A stretch of DNA of 64,000 nt from Duodenibacillus massiliensis (GTDB lineage Bacteria; Pseudomonadota; Gammaproteobacteria; Burkholderiales; Burkholderiaceae_F), in contig NZ_LT635861.1 of the NCBI RefSeq assembly GCF_900128485.1, forward strand, positions 553,792-617,791. The letters run 5' to 3'. Of this stretch, positions 9,886 through 17,492 are shown piece by piece. A program made the position numbers and the translations under genes. The notes beneath the pieces are model-generated. The model was not told the DNA's origin. It searched no databases and was given only the letters and a program-made list of their open reading frames with translations. How positions within the stretch are numbered: the first letter of the stretch is position 1; the number at the start of each line of letters is the position of its first letter.

Positions 9886-9963
9886 TGGGGTATCGCCAAG
9901 TCCGGTTAAGGCAGCGGATTCTGAATCCGCCATTCGTAGGTTCGAATCCTACTACCCCTGCCA
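9886..9963 (+). tRNA. tRNA-Gln (anticodon CUG), copy 1
   Basis: The anticodon loop TTCTGAA gives anticodon CUG, reading CAG. The body (TGGGGTATCGCCAAG..., T loop TTCGAAT) matches tRNA-Gln. CCA is encoded. The first acceptor pair is U1 with U72 (9886 and 9959) instead of the usual U-A. The other six acceptor pairs are normal. Confidence 0.93.
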
Positions 9964-10003
9964 AACGTACCAAGGTGCGGCACTTGTTCAGAGATAAAAA
10001 TTT

Positions 10004-10088
10004 GCGGTCGTGGCGAAATTGGTAGACGCGCAGCCTTGAGGTGGCTGTGCCGAGAGGCATGAGAGTTCGAGTCTCTCCGACCGCACCA
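10004..10088 (+). tRNA. tRNA-Leu (anticodon GAG), copy 2
   Basis: This copy is identical base for base to the tRNA at 9794-9878, exactly 210 bases downstream, with encoded CCA at 10086-10088. Confidence 0.95.
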
Positions 10089-10095
10089 AACGTAC

Positions 10096-10173
10096 TGGGG
10101 TATCGCCAAGTCCGGTTAAGGCAGCGGATTCTGAATCCGCCATTCGTAGGTTCGAATCCTACTACCCCTGCCA
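10096..10173 (+). tRNA. tRNA-Gln (anticodon CUG), copy 2
   Basis: This copy is identical to the tRNA at 9886-9963, including the U1/U72 mismatch and encoded CCA. The same 7-base spacer separates it from its tRNA-Leu. Confidence 0.93.
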
Positions 10174-10189
10174 AGTACGCCGATGAAAG

Positions 10190-10212
10190 CCCTGCCTGTG
10201 CAGGGTTTTTTG
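10190..10212 (+). terminator. terminator of the tRNA cluster
   Basis: A 6-bp stem CCCTGC/GCAGGG with loop CTGT is followed by TTTTTTG, 17 bases after the last tRNA. Confidence 0.85.
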
Positions 10213-10338
10213 TTGTCCGGCGCCGTAATACCTCAATGCTTTACGCGATTTCTGTTTTCTTCGCTTTTCTTTCCCGTAAGATGCACAGACCTCGGGCCGA
10301 GAGGCCCTTCAAAGAACAACATACAGGGAAAGATCAAC

Positions 10339-11148
10339 ATGTTTGCACGTCGTCAAATCATCGCTGCCGCTGTGGCTGCTGTTGCCGTTACGTCGGTTTT
10401 AACCGGCTGCGGCTCTCAGAAGTCTGAAGAAATCAAGGTGGGCGCAACCGCCGGCCCGCATTCTGCAATTGTCAACGAAGCCGCCAAGGTTGCCGCCAAA
10501 AATGGTCTCACCGTTAAGGTGGTGGAATTCACCGACTACATTTCGCCCAACCGGGCTCTGGCGGACAAGTCACTTGACGCCAATGTTTTCCAGCATGAGC
10601 CGTTCCTGAATAACTTTAATAAACAGCAAAATGCGAATCTTGTGAAGATTGCCGATGCGGTCGTGCAGCCGATGGGCTTTTATTCCAACAAGATTAAGAG
10701 CCTTGATGCCATTAAGGAAGGCACCACAATCAGTATTCCCAACGACCCGACAAACGGCGGACGGGCGCTCCTTCTGATTCAGGCTGCGGGCCTGATTAAA
10801 CTGAAGGCCGGTGTTACGGGAAACACCGCCACGCCGGCTGACATCGTCGAAAATCCGCGCGGCATTAAGGTTGTTGAGCTTGAGGCAGCGCAGCTGCCGA
10901 GGAGCCTTGACGACGTGGAAATCGCCGCGATTCCGATGAATTACGTCATCAGCGCAGGGCTTTCACCCGCCAAGCAGGGCTTTTATTTCGAATCCCGCGA
11001 GGCGCCCTTTGCCCTCATGATCATTGCAAGCCGGGCTGATAACGCCAAGGACGAAAAGGTGCAGAAATTCGTGAAGGCCTATCAGTCGCCGGAAGTGAAG
11101 GCATTCATTGAAAAGACCTTTAACGGTGCCGTAAAGGCTGCCTGGTAA
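10339..11148 (+). CDS. metQ: MetQ/NlpA-family substrate-binding lipoprotein
   Basis: The 269-residue protein has a lipoprotein signal: basic start MFARRQ, hydrophobic core, and lipobox VLTGC with Cys24 as the lipidation site. The mature part follows the NlpA/MetQ pattern (KVGATAGPHSAIVNEAAKVA, then DYISPNRALADKSLDANVFQHEPFL), which binds D/L-methionine for the MetNIQ importer in characterised members. No metN or metI is adjacent, so the partner transporter must be elsewhere or the ligand may differ. The ATG at 10339 follows AGGGAAAGATCAAC. A GGGCC/GGCCC mini-hairpin lies in the leader at 10294-10307. A strong bidirectional terminator follows. Confidence 0.88.
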   Translation: MFARRQIIAAAVAAVAVTSVLTGCGSQKSEEIKVGATAGPHSAIVNEAAKVAAKNGLTVKVVEFTDYISPNRALADKSLDANVFQHEPFLNNFNKQQNANLVKIADAVVQPMGFYSNKIKSLDAIKEGTTISIPNDPTNGGRALLLIQAAGLIKLKAGVTGNTATPADIVENPRGIKVVELEAAQLPRSLDDVEIAAIPMNYVISAGLSPAKQGFYFESREAPFALMIIASRADNAKDEKVQKFVKAYQSPEVKAFIEKTFNGAVKAAW

Positions 11149-11167
11149 CCGGTTTTCAGGTAACAAC

Positions 11168-11206
11168 AAAAAAGGCCGTCGCTGCAGCGGAGCTGACGGC
11201 CTTTTT
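11168..11206. terminator. bidirectional terminator between metQ and the MFS gene
   Basis: A 10-bp stem AAAGGCCGTC/GACGGCCTTT carries flanking A and T runs that suit both converging transcripts. Confidence 0.85.
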
Positions 11207-11211
11207 CGCGT

Positions 11212-12438
11212 CTATTTGTTGAGCGGCGCTCCGGTTGCGGGAGCTGCGTTTTTCGGACGGAAGAAGTAGAGGACCGCAACCACGGGAATCAGAACGGCGC
11301 CCGCAGCGGCAATGGCGACCTGGTTGCCCCACCACGTGGCAAGCGCAGCGCCGAAGATCGGGCCGATGACGCTGCCGAACTGCTGAGCCGAGTATGAGTA
11401 ACCGAAAACCTTGCCGCGGTCCGCGGGATTCGTGCTTTGGGTCAGCACTGCGTTAATGGCAGGGAAGATCCCGGCAAACGCAAGCCCCCCGATGAAGCGC
11501 AACATGGTAAACCAAGTGAGGTCATGGGGAATGGCCTGGACAATACCGAAAACCGCGCTGAAAAGAAGCGAGAGGTAGAGCACCGGACGGTACCCCCAGC
11601 TTTGCCCCAGAATGCCCCAGGGAGGCGAAGCGAGGACGCCTGAAATACCGACAATCGAAAAGACGATGCCGGAAATAAGCACGATGCTTTCCATCGAGCC
11701 CTGCAGTTCCGCAATGTAAAGGGGAAGCACGGGCTGCGTCATGAGAATCGTGAGCTGCACAACGCCTGCGGCAAAAAGCATGCGCTGAACCACCGCAAGC
11801 CGCAGGGGATTGGGGCGGGTTGCTGCGGCGTCCGCCGTCTCTTTGGCAGCCGCGGATTTTTTGCCGGCCGGAGAATCGGTCACACAGAATGCCAACACAA
11901 GCGTAATGAGAAAAAGTGCGGCGCCCGAGGCAAGAAACGTCGAGCGCATGCCGATGTATTCGGCCAAAAGCCCGCCGATCAAGGGACCCAAAACGCCGCC
12001 TGCGGTAAGACCTGCCTGCATCACACCCATGGAAAAGCCCAGGCGGTTGTGCGGCGCATGGGCACTCATAATTGCAAGCGTTGCAGGCCAGAGGCCTGCT
12101 GAAAGTCCCTGAAGCACACGTACCCAGAATAGCTGCCAGGGCCCCTGCACAAGCCCGCCGAGCGTGTAGGTGATGGCAAGACACGCAGCCGCGCGGATAG
12201 CCATCAGTTTGCGTGACTTCTTGTCGGCAATCGCGCCCCAGATGGGGGCCATGATGCCTGAAATCAGGAAGGTTACCGAGAAGATTGCGCTGCTCCACCA
12301 GTTGACGTCGCCCTGCGCAACCCCGAGTTCCTGAATAAGGTACATCGGCAGAAACGGGATCAGCATGGTGTAGCTTGCCGACATTAAAACCGTGTTGGCG
12401 GTGAGAATGGCAAGCGTAATTTTCCAGTTGGCGGTCAT
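11212..12438 (-). CDS. MFS multidrug-type exporter
   Basis: The 408-residue protein has about twelve transmembrane helices. Motif A-like sequence is present in the loop after helix 2 (PIWGAIADKKSRKLMAIRAA), and the motif C-type glycine-rich helix 5 (MQAGLTAGGVLGPLIGGLLAE) is typical of drug/H+ antiporters. It resembles MdtG/TetA-type exporters; the substrate is unknown. The start at 12438 (MTANWKITLAILTANTVL) places the first helix correctly; the longer frame upstream to 12594 is low-complexity and unlikely to be translated. It converges with metQ. Confidence 0.85.
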   Translation of the reverse strand: MTANWKITLAILTANTVLMSASYTMLIPFLPMYLIQELGVAQGDVNWWSSAIFSVTFLISGIMAPIWGAIADKKSRKLMAIRAAACLAITYTLGGLVQGPWQLFWVRVLQGLSAGLWPATLAIMSAHAPHNRLGFSMGVMQAGLTAGGVLGPLIGGLLAEYIGMRSTFLASGAALFLITLVLAFCVTDSPAGKKSAAAKETADAAATRPNPLRLAVVQRMLFAAGVVQLTILMTQPVLPLYIAELQGSMESIVLISGIVFSIVGISGVLASPPWGILGQSWGYRPVLYLSLLFSAVFGIVQAIPHDLTWFTMLRFIGGLAFAGIFPAINAVLTQSTNPADRGKVFGYSYSAQQFGSVIGPIFGAALATWWGNQVAIAAAGAVLIPVVAVLYFFRPKNAAPATGAPLNK

Positions 12439-12536
12439 ACTTACAGCCTGAAAAATCGGGGGTGAGGGGCGTGGGAAAAACTCGTGCGGCAGGGAGCTGC
12501 GACACCCTTGACAGTCTACGCCCAAAGCCCGTGTGT

Positions 12537-12557
12537 CACCTCCGCCGAAAGGAGGTG
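12537..12557. other. hairpin containing a Shine-Dalgarno-like and an anti-SD-like arm
   Basis: CACCTCC and GGAGGTG form a perfect 7-bp stem with a 7-base loop in the space upstream of the MFS gene. Neither strand has a start codon at a translational distance, so a role is unclear. The rest of 12439-12669 shows no gene. Confidence 0.35.
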
Positions 12558-12669
12558 TATCCGGTTTTTTCCGTGTGTTTCCGTGGGCGTGCAAAGGTCG
12601 CCGCCGGCCGCTAAACTGCCGTCATTGTCCGGTTGATTTTAATTTTTTCTTTGCAGAGAAACGCTTTCT

Positions 12670-13323
12670 ATGTGGACCAAGCCCGCCGTCTTCCTCCTCG
12701 TGAGCCTCATGAGCCTTTCGGCTGCGGCGTTTACGCCGGACCTCAAAGCCCTGGAAGACATGACGCTTGTGACGCGCTATCCGCAGGGGTCGCTCGTCTC
12801 GCGGGAAAGCGCCGAGCACGCGCTTTCTGAAGTCAAAAAAGCGCAGAGCCGCCTGAAGGAACAGGCTGACTTCGCCCACCGCCGCTGCGAAGAGAATTTC
12901 TTCGTCAACAGCTGCCGCGATGATGTGCGCGAGGCCCGCATCCGTCAGGAGCGGCGTCTCTTTCAGATTGAAAAGGAAGCGCGCGGCGTGATCCGTTCCT
13001 TTAATGCAAAGGAAGAAGCCGCACGGCAGGCTGAGCGCGACAAAAAGGCAAAGGCTAAGGCAGCCCAGCGTCAGAGGTCGGACTCTAAAAAGGCAAAGAC
13101 CGCTCAAAAGCCCGATGCGAAGCTCGGGACGGCCCTCAGCAAACGCGCTCAGGAGAGCAAAGCGCGTCAGAAAGCTGCTGAGGCCCGTAAGGCAAAGGAA
13201 GCCGCCAACCGCGCAAAGTACGAATTAAAGCAAAAGAAAAAGGCTGAACGCATCAAGGCCCGGGAAGAGGCCTTGGCAAAACGCCGGGCTAAGGAAGCTG
13301 CGAAGGCTGCTCGCGGGAAATGA
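12670..13323 (+). CDS. secreted Lys/Ala-rich coiled-coil protein
   Basis: The 217-residue protein starts with a signal peptide (MWTKPAVFLLVSLMSLSAAA, likely cleaved before FTPD). It then has a short segment with two cysteines (RRCEENFFVNSCRDDVREAR, near residues 74-93) that could form a periplasmic disulfide. The remainder, from about residue 115, is a highly charged, repetitive Lys/Ala/Arg/Glu helix that should form a long coiled coil or single alpha-helix. Function is unknown. Its stop overlaps the next start (ATGA at 13320-13323), indicating translational coupling with the helicase gene, although the two proteins act in different compartments. Confidence 0.75.
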   Translation: MWTKPAVFLLVSLMSLSAAAFTPDLKALEDMTLVTRYPQGSLVSRESAEHALSEVKKAQSRLKEQADFAHRRCEENFFVNSCRDDVREARIRQERRLFQIEKEARGVIRSFNAKEEAARQAERDKKAKAKAAQRQRSDSKKAKTAQKPDAKLGTALSKRAQESKARQKAAEARKAKEAANRAKYELKQKKKAERIKAREEALAKRRAKEAAKAARGK

Positions 13324-15437
13324 CAAAGAAAAAGAAAAAGAAAAGTGAGGCGCCGCACGATCCTTTTAATGAAGGGGTAAAAGACGGAGCCGTTGACTTT
13401 GAAAAGCGCATACGATCCGCATTTTCCGCGGGCGGACCTTTGGCCGGCGCCACCGAACACTTCATGCACCGCGACGGGCAGTTAAGTTTTGCTCTTGATG
13501 TGGCGCGTGCGATTGAGAATCACGGCACTGAAGTCATTGAAGCCGGTACCGGTACCGGCAAAACTTTTGCGTATCTGACGCCTGCCATTCTTGCGGGCTG
13601 CAAGGTCATTGTAAGCACGGCGGGTAAGCCCCTGCAGGATCAGCTCTTTGGAAAGGATCTGCCCGCTGTCTGCAAGGCGCTCGGGGTCAATGCCTCCACC
13701 GCGCTTTTAAAGGGCCGCTCCAACTACATCTGCCTTTACCGCATGGAAACGGCACAGTCCGAAGCGAGACTGCCGTCACCGGCAGCCGTCCGGGACTTTC
13801 AGAAGATCGCTTTTTTTGCCAAAACGGATGAAACCGGGGACAGAGCCCGCTGTCACGGGGTGCCGGACGATTCGCCGGCCTGGCCCTATGTGACGAGCAC
13901 CGCGGAAAACTGCCTCGGCAGCGACTGCCCGCGCATCAAGGACTGCTTTGTCTACAAGGCCCGCGCCAAAGCCAAGGCAAGCGACATCGTCGTTGTCAAT
14001 CACCATCTCTATCTTTCGGCGATGGCTTTGCTTGCCGACCCCGAATCAGCCGGGGCCGGAGACGATGCGCGGATGCTGCCGCAGGCTGATCTCACGATTT
14101 TTGATGAAGCGCACAAGCTTCCTGACATTGCCTCGGCCTTTTTCGGAACGGAATTTTCGACCTATCAGCTCAAAAACACCGTCAAGGAAATGCGGGCCGG
14201 GCTTTTGAGCCGCTTTAAGAGTTACCTCAAGAAGAACAACTGGGATCAGGCTTGCGATGCGGTGATCCACGCCATGATGGACTTTGTCCTGAGGCTCGAT
14301 GAAATCGGAGTGGGAGAGGGCGTAAGCCGCATGATTTCCGAAACCGCGGATGCGGAGTCGCTGGTTAAGCCCCTGGATAAGACTTTCACGGCGCTTGCCA
14401 CACTCATTGAGTCCGTGATGCCCGTGTGTGAGGAAGATGCGGAAATCACCAAGTACTGCGAGGTGTTAAACGGCCTGTCGGTTCAGATGAACGAGTGGAT
14501 TGAGGCACTGAAAACGCCCAAGGAGCCCGCCAAAACTGCTGACGGGCGGCCTGCGGTTCGCTGGATTGAGCGCGGTAAAACGGAGGCGCGGCTTAATACG
14601 ACGCCGCTATCCTTTGCCGAAGACTTTGCCAAATTAAGGCAGATGCAGGCGCAGTCGGCCTGGGTTTTTACGTCCGCGACGATTGCTTCCGGCCACGGGG
14701 ACTTTTCTCACTTCGTCAGCGAAATGGGCCTTGCCGGGGTTGAAACCCACGTGTATGCGAGTCCCTTTAACTACGCTGATCAGGCGATGCTTTATGTGCC
14801 TGAATCGATGCCGGACCCGAAAACCAGTGAGCGGGAAGACTACATTGAGGCTTTGATCCGCGAGAGCTGGCCCGTGATTGACGTGATCGGCGGCAAGACT
14901 TTTATTCTCTGCACGAGTTACCGGGCCATGCGCCACGCGGCGGCACTGCTCAGAGGGCTTACTTCCGCCAATAACCGCGCCTACGAGGTGCTCGTGCAGG
15001 GCGAAGACAGCCGCACAAAACTTATTGAGCGCTTTAGAAAAACTCAGGCGGGCGCCATTCTTGTGGGCAGCATGAGCTTTTGGGAAGGAATCGACATTAA
15101 AGGCGATGCTTTGTCGCTTGTTGTGATCGATAAGCTCCCGTTTGCCCCGAAGGACGATCCGGTATTGCTGGCAAGAAGCCGCTGGATTGCCGAGCAGGGC
15201 GGCAATCCCTTTGTTGAGCACCATGTACCCTTGGCAACCATTGCGTTAAAGCAGGGCACGGGGCGCTTAATCCGCAGCGAACACGACCGAGGCATCCTGA
15301 TTATCGGGGACCGCCGCGTGCTGCCTTCAATTTCTTCCTACGGCCGGCGGTTTCTCGAGAGCCTGCCGCCATTTTCCAGAACGCTCAAACTCGAGCGGGT
15401 ACTCGATTTCTGGCAGCATCCGGACACGTGGTCCTGA
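13320..15437 (+). CDS. dinG: DinG/YoaA-family ATP-dependent DNA helicase
   Basis: The 705-residue superfamily 2 helicase is of the XPD/DinG class. Walker A is EAGTGTGKTFAYL (near residue 76). Between helicase motifs I and II are four cysteines around RARCHG, AENCLGSDCPRIKDCFVYK, the expected ligands of a 4Fe-4S cluster. The DEAH box reads FDEAHKLPD. C-terminal motifs include VGSMSFWEGIDIKG and a QGTGRLIR arginine-finger region. Relatives unwind 5' to 3' D-loops, R-loops and stalled forks. DinG and YoaA are hard to separate by eye; length favours either. It overlaps the upstream gene by 4 bases. Confidence 0.88.
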   Translation: MTKKKKKKSEAPHDPFNEGVKDGAVDFEKRIRSAFSAGGPLAGATEHFMHRDGQLSFALDVARAIENHGTEVIEAGTGTGKTFAYLTPAILAGCKVIVSTAGKPLQDQLFGKDLPAVCKALGVNASTALLKGRSNYICLYRMETAQSEARLPSPAAVRDFQKIAFFAKTDETGDRARCHGVPDDSPAWPYVTSTAENCLGSDCPRIKDCFVYKARAKAKASDIVVVNHHLYLSAMALLADPESAGAGDDARMLPQADLTIFDEAHKLPDIASAFFGTEFSTYQLKNTVKEMRAGLLSRFKSYLKKNNWDQACDAVIHAMMDFVLRLDEIGVGEGVSRMISETADAESLVKPLDKTFTALATLIESVMPVCEEDAEITKYCEVLNGLSVQMNEWIEALKTPKEPAKTADGRPAVRWIERGKTEARLNTTPLSFAEDFAKLRQMQAQSAWVFTSATIASGHGDFSHFVSEMGLAGVETHVYASPFNYADQAMLYVPESMPDPKTSEREDYIEALIRESWPVIDVIGGKTFILCTSYRAMRHAAALLRGLTSANNRAYEVLVQGEDSRTKLIERFRKTQAGAILVGSMSFWEGIDIKGDALSLVVIDKLPFAPKDDPVLLARSRWIAEQGGNPFVEHHVPLATIALKQGTGRLIRSEHDRGILIIGDRRVLPSISSYGRRFLESLPPFSRTLKLERVLDFWQHPDTWS

Positions 15438-15624
15438 GAATTTTCCGGGCCGGCTCAAAAAATCCTTCGGTCCGTGGTTTCCTTTGCCTTAAAATACACA
15501 AATTGTCCGGCTGGGATTTTGCGAGTGCCGGACACTGAAAAGCTGCGCGGCGGGCGTCTCTCTGAGGGCGTCTGCGGATCCTCCCGCAGCCCGATTTCAT
15601 GGATTTCAGTGCAGGGGAATTATT

Positions 15625-16809
15625 TTGGAAACCACAACACATCTGCTGCCGATCTTTTCGCCGCTTCCGGTGTCTTTTGTTAAGGGCGAAGGTCTTTGGC
15701 TTACCGATACGGAAGGTAAGCGTTATCTTGACGGCTTTGCCGGTATTGCTGTGAATTCCCTCGGGCACAACCATCCGGTGCTTGTGAAGGCCCTGAAGGA
15801 CCAGGTTGAGCATCTGATTCACTGCTCCAACTATTTCCGTATTGATCTGCAGGAAACCGTGGCCGCAAAACTTTGTGAAAAAAGCGGTCTGCGCGGCTGT
15901 TTCTTCTGCAATTCGGGCCTTGAAGCCAATGAGGCCGCGATCAAACTCGCCCGTAAGTACGGACACATGAAGGGCTTTGCCCAGCCTAAGATCATCGTTT
16001 TCCAGCACGCCTTCCACGGCCGCTCGATTGCCTCGTTGTCCGCTACAGGTAACCCCGGTGTGCGCCGCGATTTTGATCCGTATCTGCCTGACTTCATTTT
16101 TGTGCCGGATGGTGATGTTGCCGCGATTGAAAAGGTTGCGGCGTCCGAACCCGGTATTGCTGCCGTGATGTTTGAGCCCGTGCAGGGCGAAGGCGGTATC
16201 CGCCCGATTCCCTTTGAGACGATGCGCCGCATCCGTGCGCTTTGCGACAAGAACGACTGGCTCATGATTCTTGATGAAGTCCAGAGCGGCATGGGACGCA
16301 CGGGCAAGTGGTTTGCACATCAGCACGCGGGGATTAACCCCGACGTGATGACGCTTGCGAAAGCTCTCGGTTCCGGCGTTCCCGTCGGTGCTATTGTCTG
16401 TAATGAAAAGACCTACGGCGTTTTTGTCCCCGGCAACCACGGTTCCACCTTCGGCGGTAATCCCCTGGCAATGCGCGCTGCGGCAACCACCATTGACGTG
16501 ATGGAAAAGGATCACCTCATTGAAAATGCGGCGACGATGGGTGAGTACCTGCAGAAGGCTTTCGGCGAAGCCTATAAGGATCTGCCCTGCTTTACGGAAG
16601 TGCGCGGTTTGGGTCTCATGATCGGCATCGTGCTTGACCGGCCGGCTCACGATTGCTTAAAGCTCGGTCTCAAGCACGGCGTACTTTTCTCGGTGACCGC
16701 CGGCAACGTCATCCGCATCGTGCCGAGTCTCACGATTTCGCGCGCGGAAGCTGATGAATTGGTGCGCCGCGTGGGTGACGTGCTGCGTGAGTTCTGCGCC
16801 CGGGGCTGA
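15625..16809 (+). CDS. argD: acetylornithine/succinyl-DAP-type aminotransferase
   Basis: The 394-residue class III PLP aminotransferase has the pocket sequences FCNSGLEANEAAIKLARKYG, FHGRSIASLSATG, ILDEVQSGMGRTGK and the Schiff-base lysine in MTLAKALGSGVP near residue 252. ArgD converts N-acetylglutamate semialdehyde to N-acetylornithine and often also serves lysine synthesis. The start is a TTG at 15625, supported by AGGGGA 7 bases upstream and by family alignment at METTTHLLP; no ATG fits. A 187-base gap separates it from the helicase gene. A small membrane protein gene follows after 38 bases. Confidence 0.9.
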   Translation: METTTHLLPIFSPLPVSFVKGEGLWLTDTEGKRYLDGFAGIAVNSLGHNHPVLVKALKDQVEHLIHCSNYFRIDLQETVAAKLCEKSGLRGCFFCNSGLEANEAAIKLARKYGHMKGFAQPKIIVFQHAFHGRSIASLSATGNPGVRRDFDPYLPDFIFVPDGDVAAIEKVAASEPGIAAVMFEPVQGEGGIRPIPFETMRRIRALCDKNDWLMILDEVQSGMGRTGKWFAHQHAGINPDVMTLAKALGSGVPVGAIVCNEKTYGVFVPGNHGSTFGGNPLAMRAAATTIDVMEKDHLIENAATMGEYLQKAFGEAYKDLPCFTEVRGLGLMIGIVLDRPAHDCLKLGLKHGVLFSVTAGNVIRIVPSLTISRAEADELVRRVGDVLREFCARG

Positions 16810-16847
16810 GTGCCGGGTTGCAAATTCCTATCCGACGGAAGAGAGCG

Positions 16848-16967
16848 ATGGATATTGAAAAACTTAAAGAGATCGGGTTCTGGATTGTGAAGATCGCCGT
16901 AGCGGCGCTTCTCATCAAAATCGCGTGGAACGTGATTGTGGTGCAGCACACGTGGCTCAACTCCTGA
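16848..16967 (+). CDS. 39-residue single-span membrane protein
   Basis: An ATG preceded by GGAAGAGAG opens a 39-codon frame: MDIEKLKEIGFWIVKIAVAA, then a continuing hydrophobic stretch ending VVQHTWLNS. Residues about 10-31 can span the membrane once, with an acidic/basic N-terminal helix. The function is unknown. It lies 38 bases after argD and 36 before tRNA-Ser. The good ribosome binding site and coherent amphipathic/hydrophobic pattern argue that it is real. Confidence 0.55.
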   Translation: MDIEKLKEIGFWIVKIAVAALLIKIAWNVIVVQHTWLNS

Positions 16968-17003
16968 GCGCGGTGTCTTTCTGATAAAATCCGAGTCCCT
17001 TAC

Positions 17004-17094
17004 GGAAGTGTGGCAGAGTGGTTTAATGCACCGGTCTTGAAAACCGGCGACGGTTTATAGCCGTCCGTGAGTTCAAATCTCACCGCTTCCGCCA
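17004..17094 (+). tRNA. tRNA-Ser (anticodon UGA)
   Basis: The class II tRNA has acceptor GGAAGTG/CGCTTCC (G-rich with wobble), anticodon stem CCGGT/ACCGG and loop CTTGAAA (anticodon UGA, reading UCA/UCG). It has a long variable arm, T loop TTCAAAT and encoded CCA at 17092-17094. A TAAAAT at 16985-16990 could be its -10 element. Confidence 0.95.
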
Positions 17095-17101
17095 ATTGCT
17101 G

Positions 17102-17133
17102 AAAAAAGGACTTCTTTGCGAAGTCCTTTTTTT
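17102..17133 (+). terminator. terminator after tRNA-Ser
   Basis: AAAAAAGGACTTC pairs with GAAGTCCTTTTTTT around loop TTTGC, 8 bases after the tRNA. Confidence 0.88.
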
Positions 17134-17213
17134 ATTGGGTTTTCGGCGGTTTAACCCAGTGTTTTCGCGGTGTCCAGTCATTTTGTTGTGTAATAGTTTG
17201 TAATTTTTTTAGT

Positions 17214-17264
17214 CTCGCGTGATCTCACGTTGTCTCACGTTTTTTGGTGACTACCTGGGTGACT
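17214..17264. repeat. short phased repeats downstream of tRNA-Ser
   Basis: CTCGCGT, CTCACGT and CTCACGT occur with a strict 10-base period at 17214, 17224 and 17234. GGTGACT follows at 17246 and 17258, 12 bases apart. The stretch 17134-17300 is AT-richer than its surroundings and has no gene. Repeats of this kind flank phage and island attachment sites next to tRNA genes, so this may be an integration scar; no integrase gene is adjacent. Confidence 0.35.
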
Positions 17265-17339
17265 CTTCCGGTTGTTTTTCTTGGAATCTGCAGGCTGAGA
17301 GTCGATAATGTGGCTCGCGGATACGTTTCTGCCGCGGGA

Positions 17340-17460
17340 GCCCGACACCTTGGTGTTCGGGCCTGCAGAGTGGCAGAAAACGGAGCAGCCGGGCCGAGTT
17401 CACTTGAAGGCCGGGCTTGTGCTGAAAAATCCCGAGGCTTGTCTGCAACAAGCCTCTTTT
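17340..17460 (+). promoter_or_regulatory. two hairpins in the leader of the HAD gene, the second terminator-like
   Basis: GCCCGACACC pairs with GGTGTTCGGGC at 17340-17362 (one bulged T). GAGGCTTGT pairs with ACAAGCCTC at 17434-17456, followed by TTTTGTTG. The second ends 36 bases before the HAD start, so it either ends an upstream transcript or attenuates the HAD gene. Apart from these and the phased repeats, 17134-17492 holds no gene. Confidence 0.45.
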
Positions 17461-17492
17461 GTTGTCTGCCGCAGCTCCACGAAGGAACACTG

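Larger units (their letters stand above)
9794..10174 (+). repeat. tandem duplication of a tRNA-Leu/tRNA-Gln pair
   Basis: Positions 9794-9964 and 10004-10174 are identical over 171 bases with a 210-base period. The flanking sequences differ on both sides, so the copies are delimited almost exactly by the tRNA genes. The 39-base linker between copies is unique. Confidence 0.95.

Noticed and set aside
9503-10174. 223-codon minus-strand frame through the tRNA region
   Set aside because: It is simply the translation of duplicated tRNA genes and antisense secG, with internal repeats from the duplication.
9794-10174. CRISPR-like repeat
   Set aside because: The repeated units are tRNA genes. No short regular repeat-spacer array was seen anywhere in the window.
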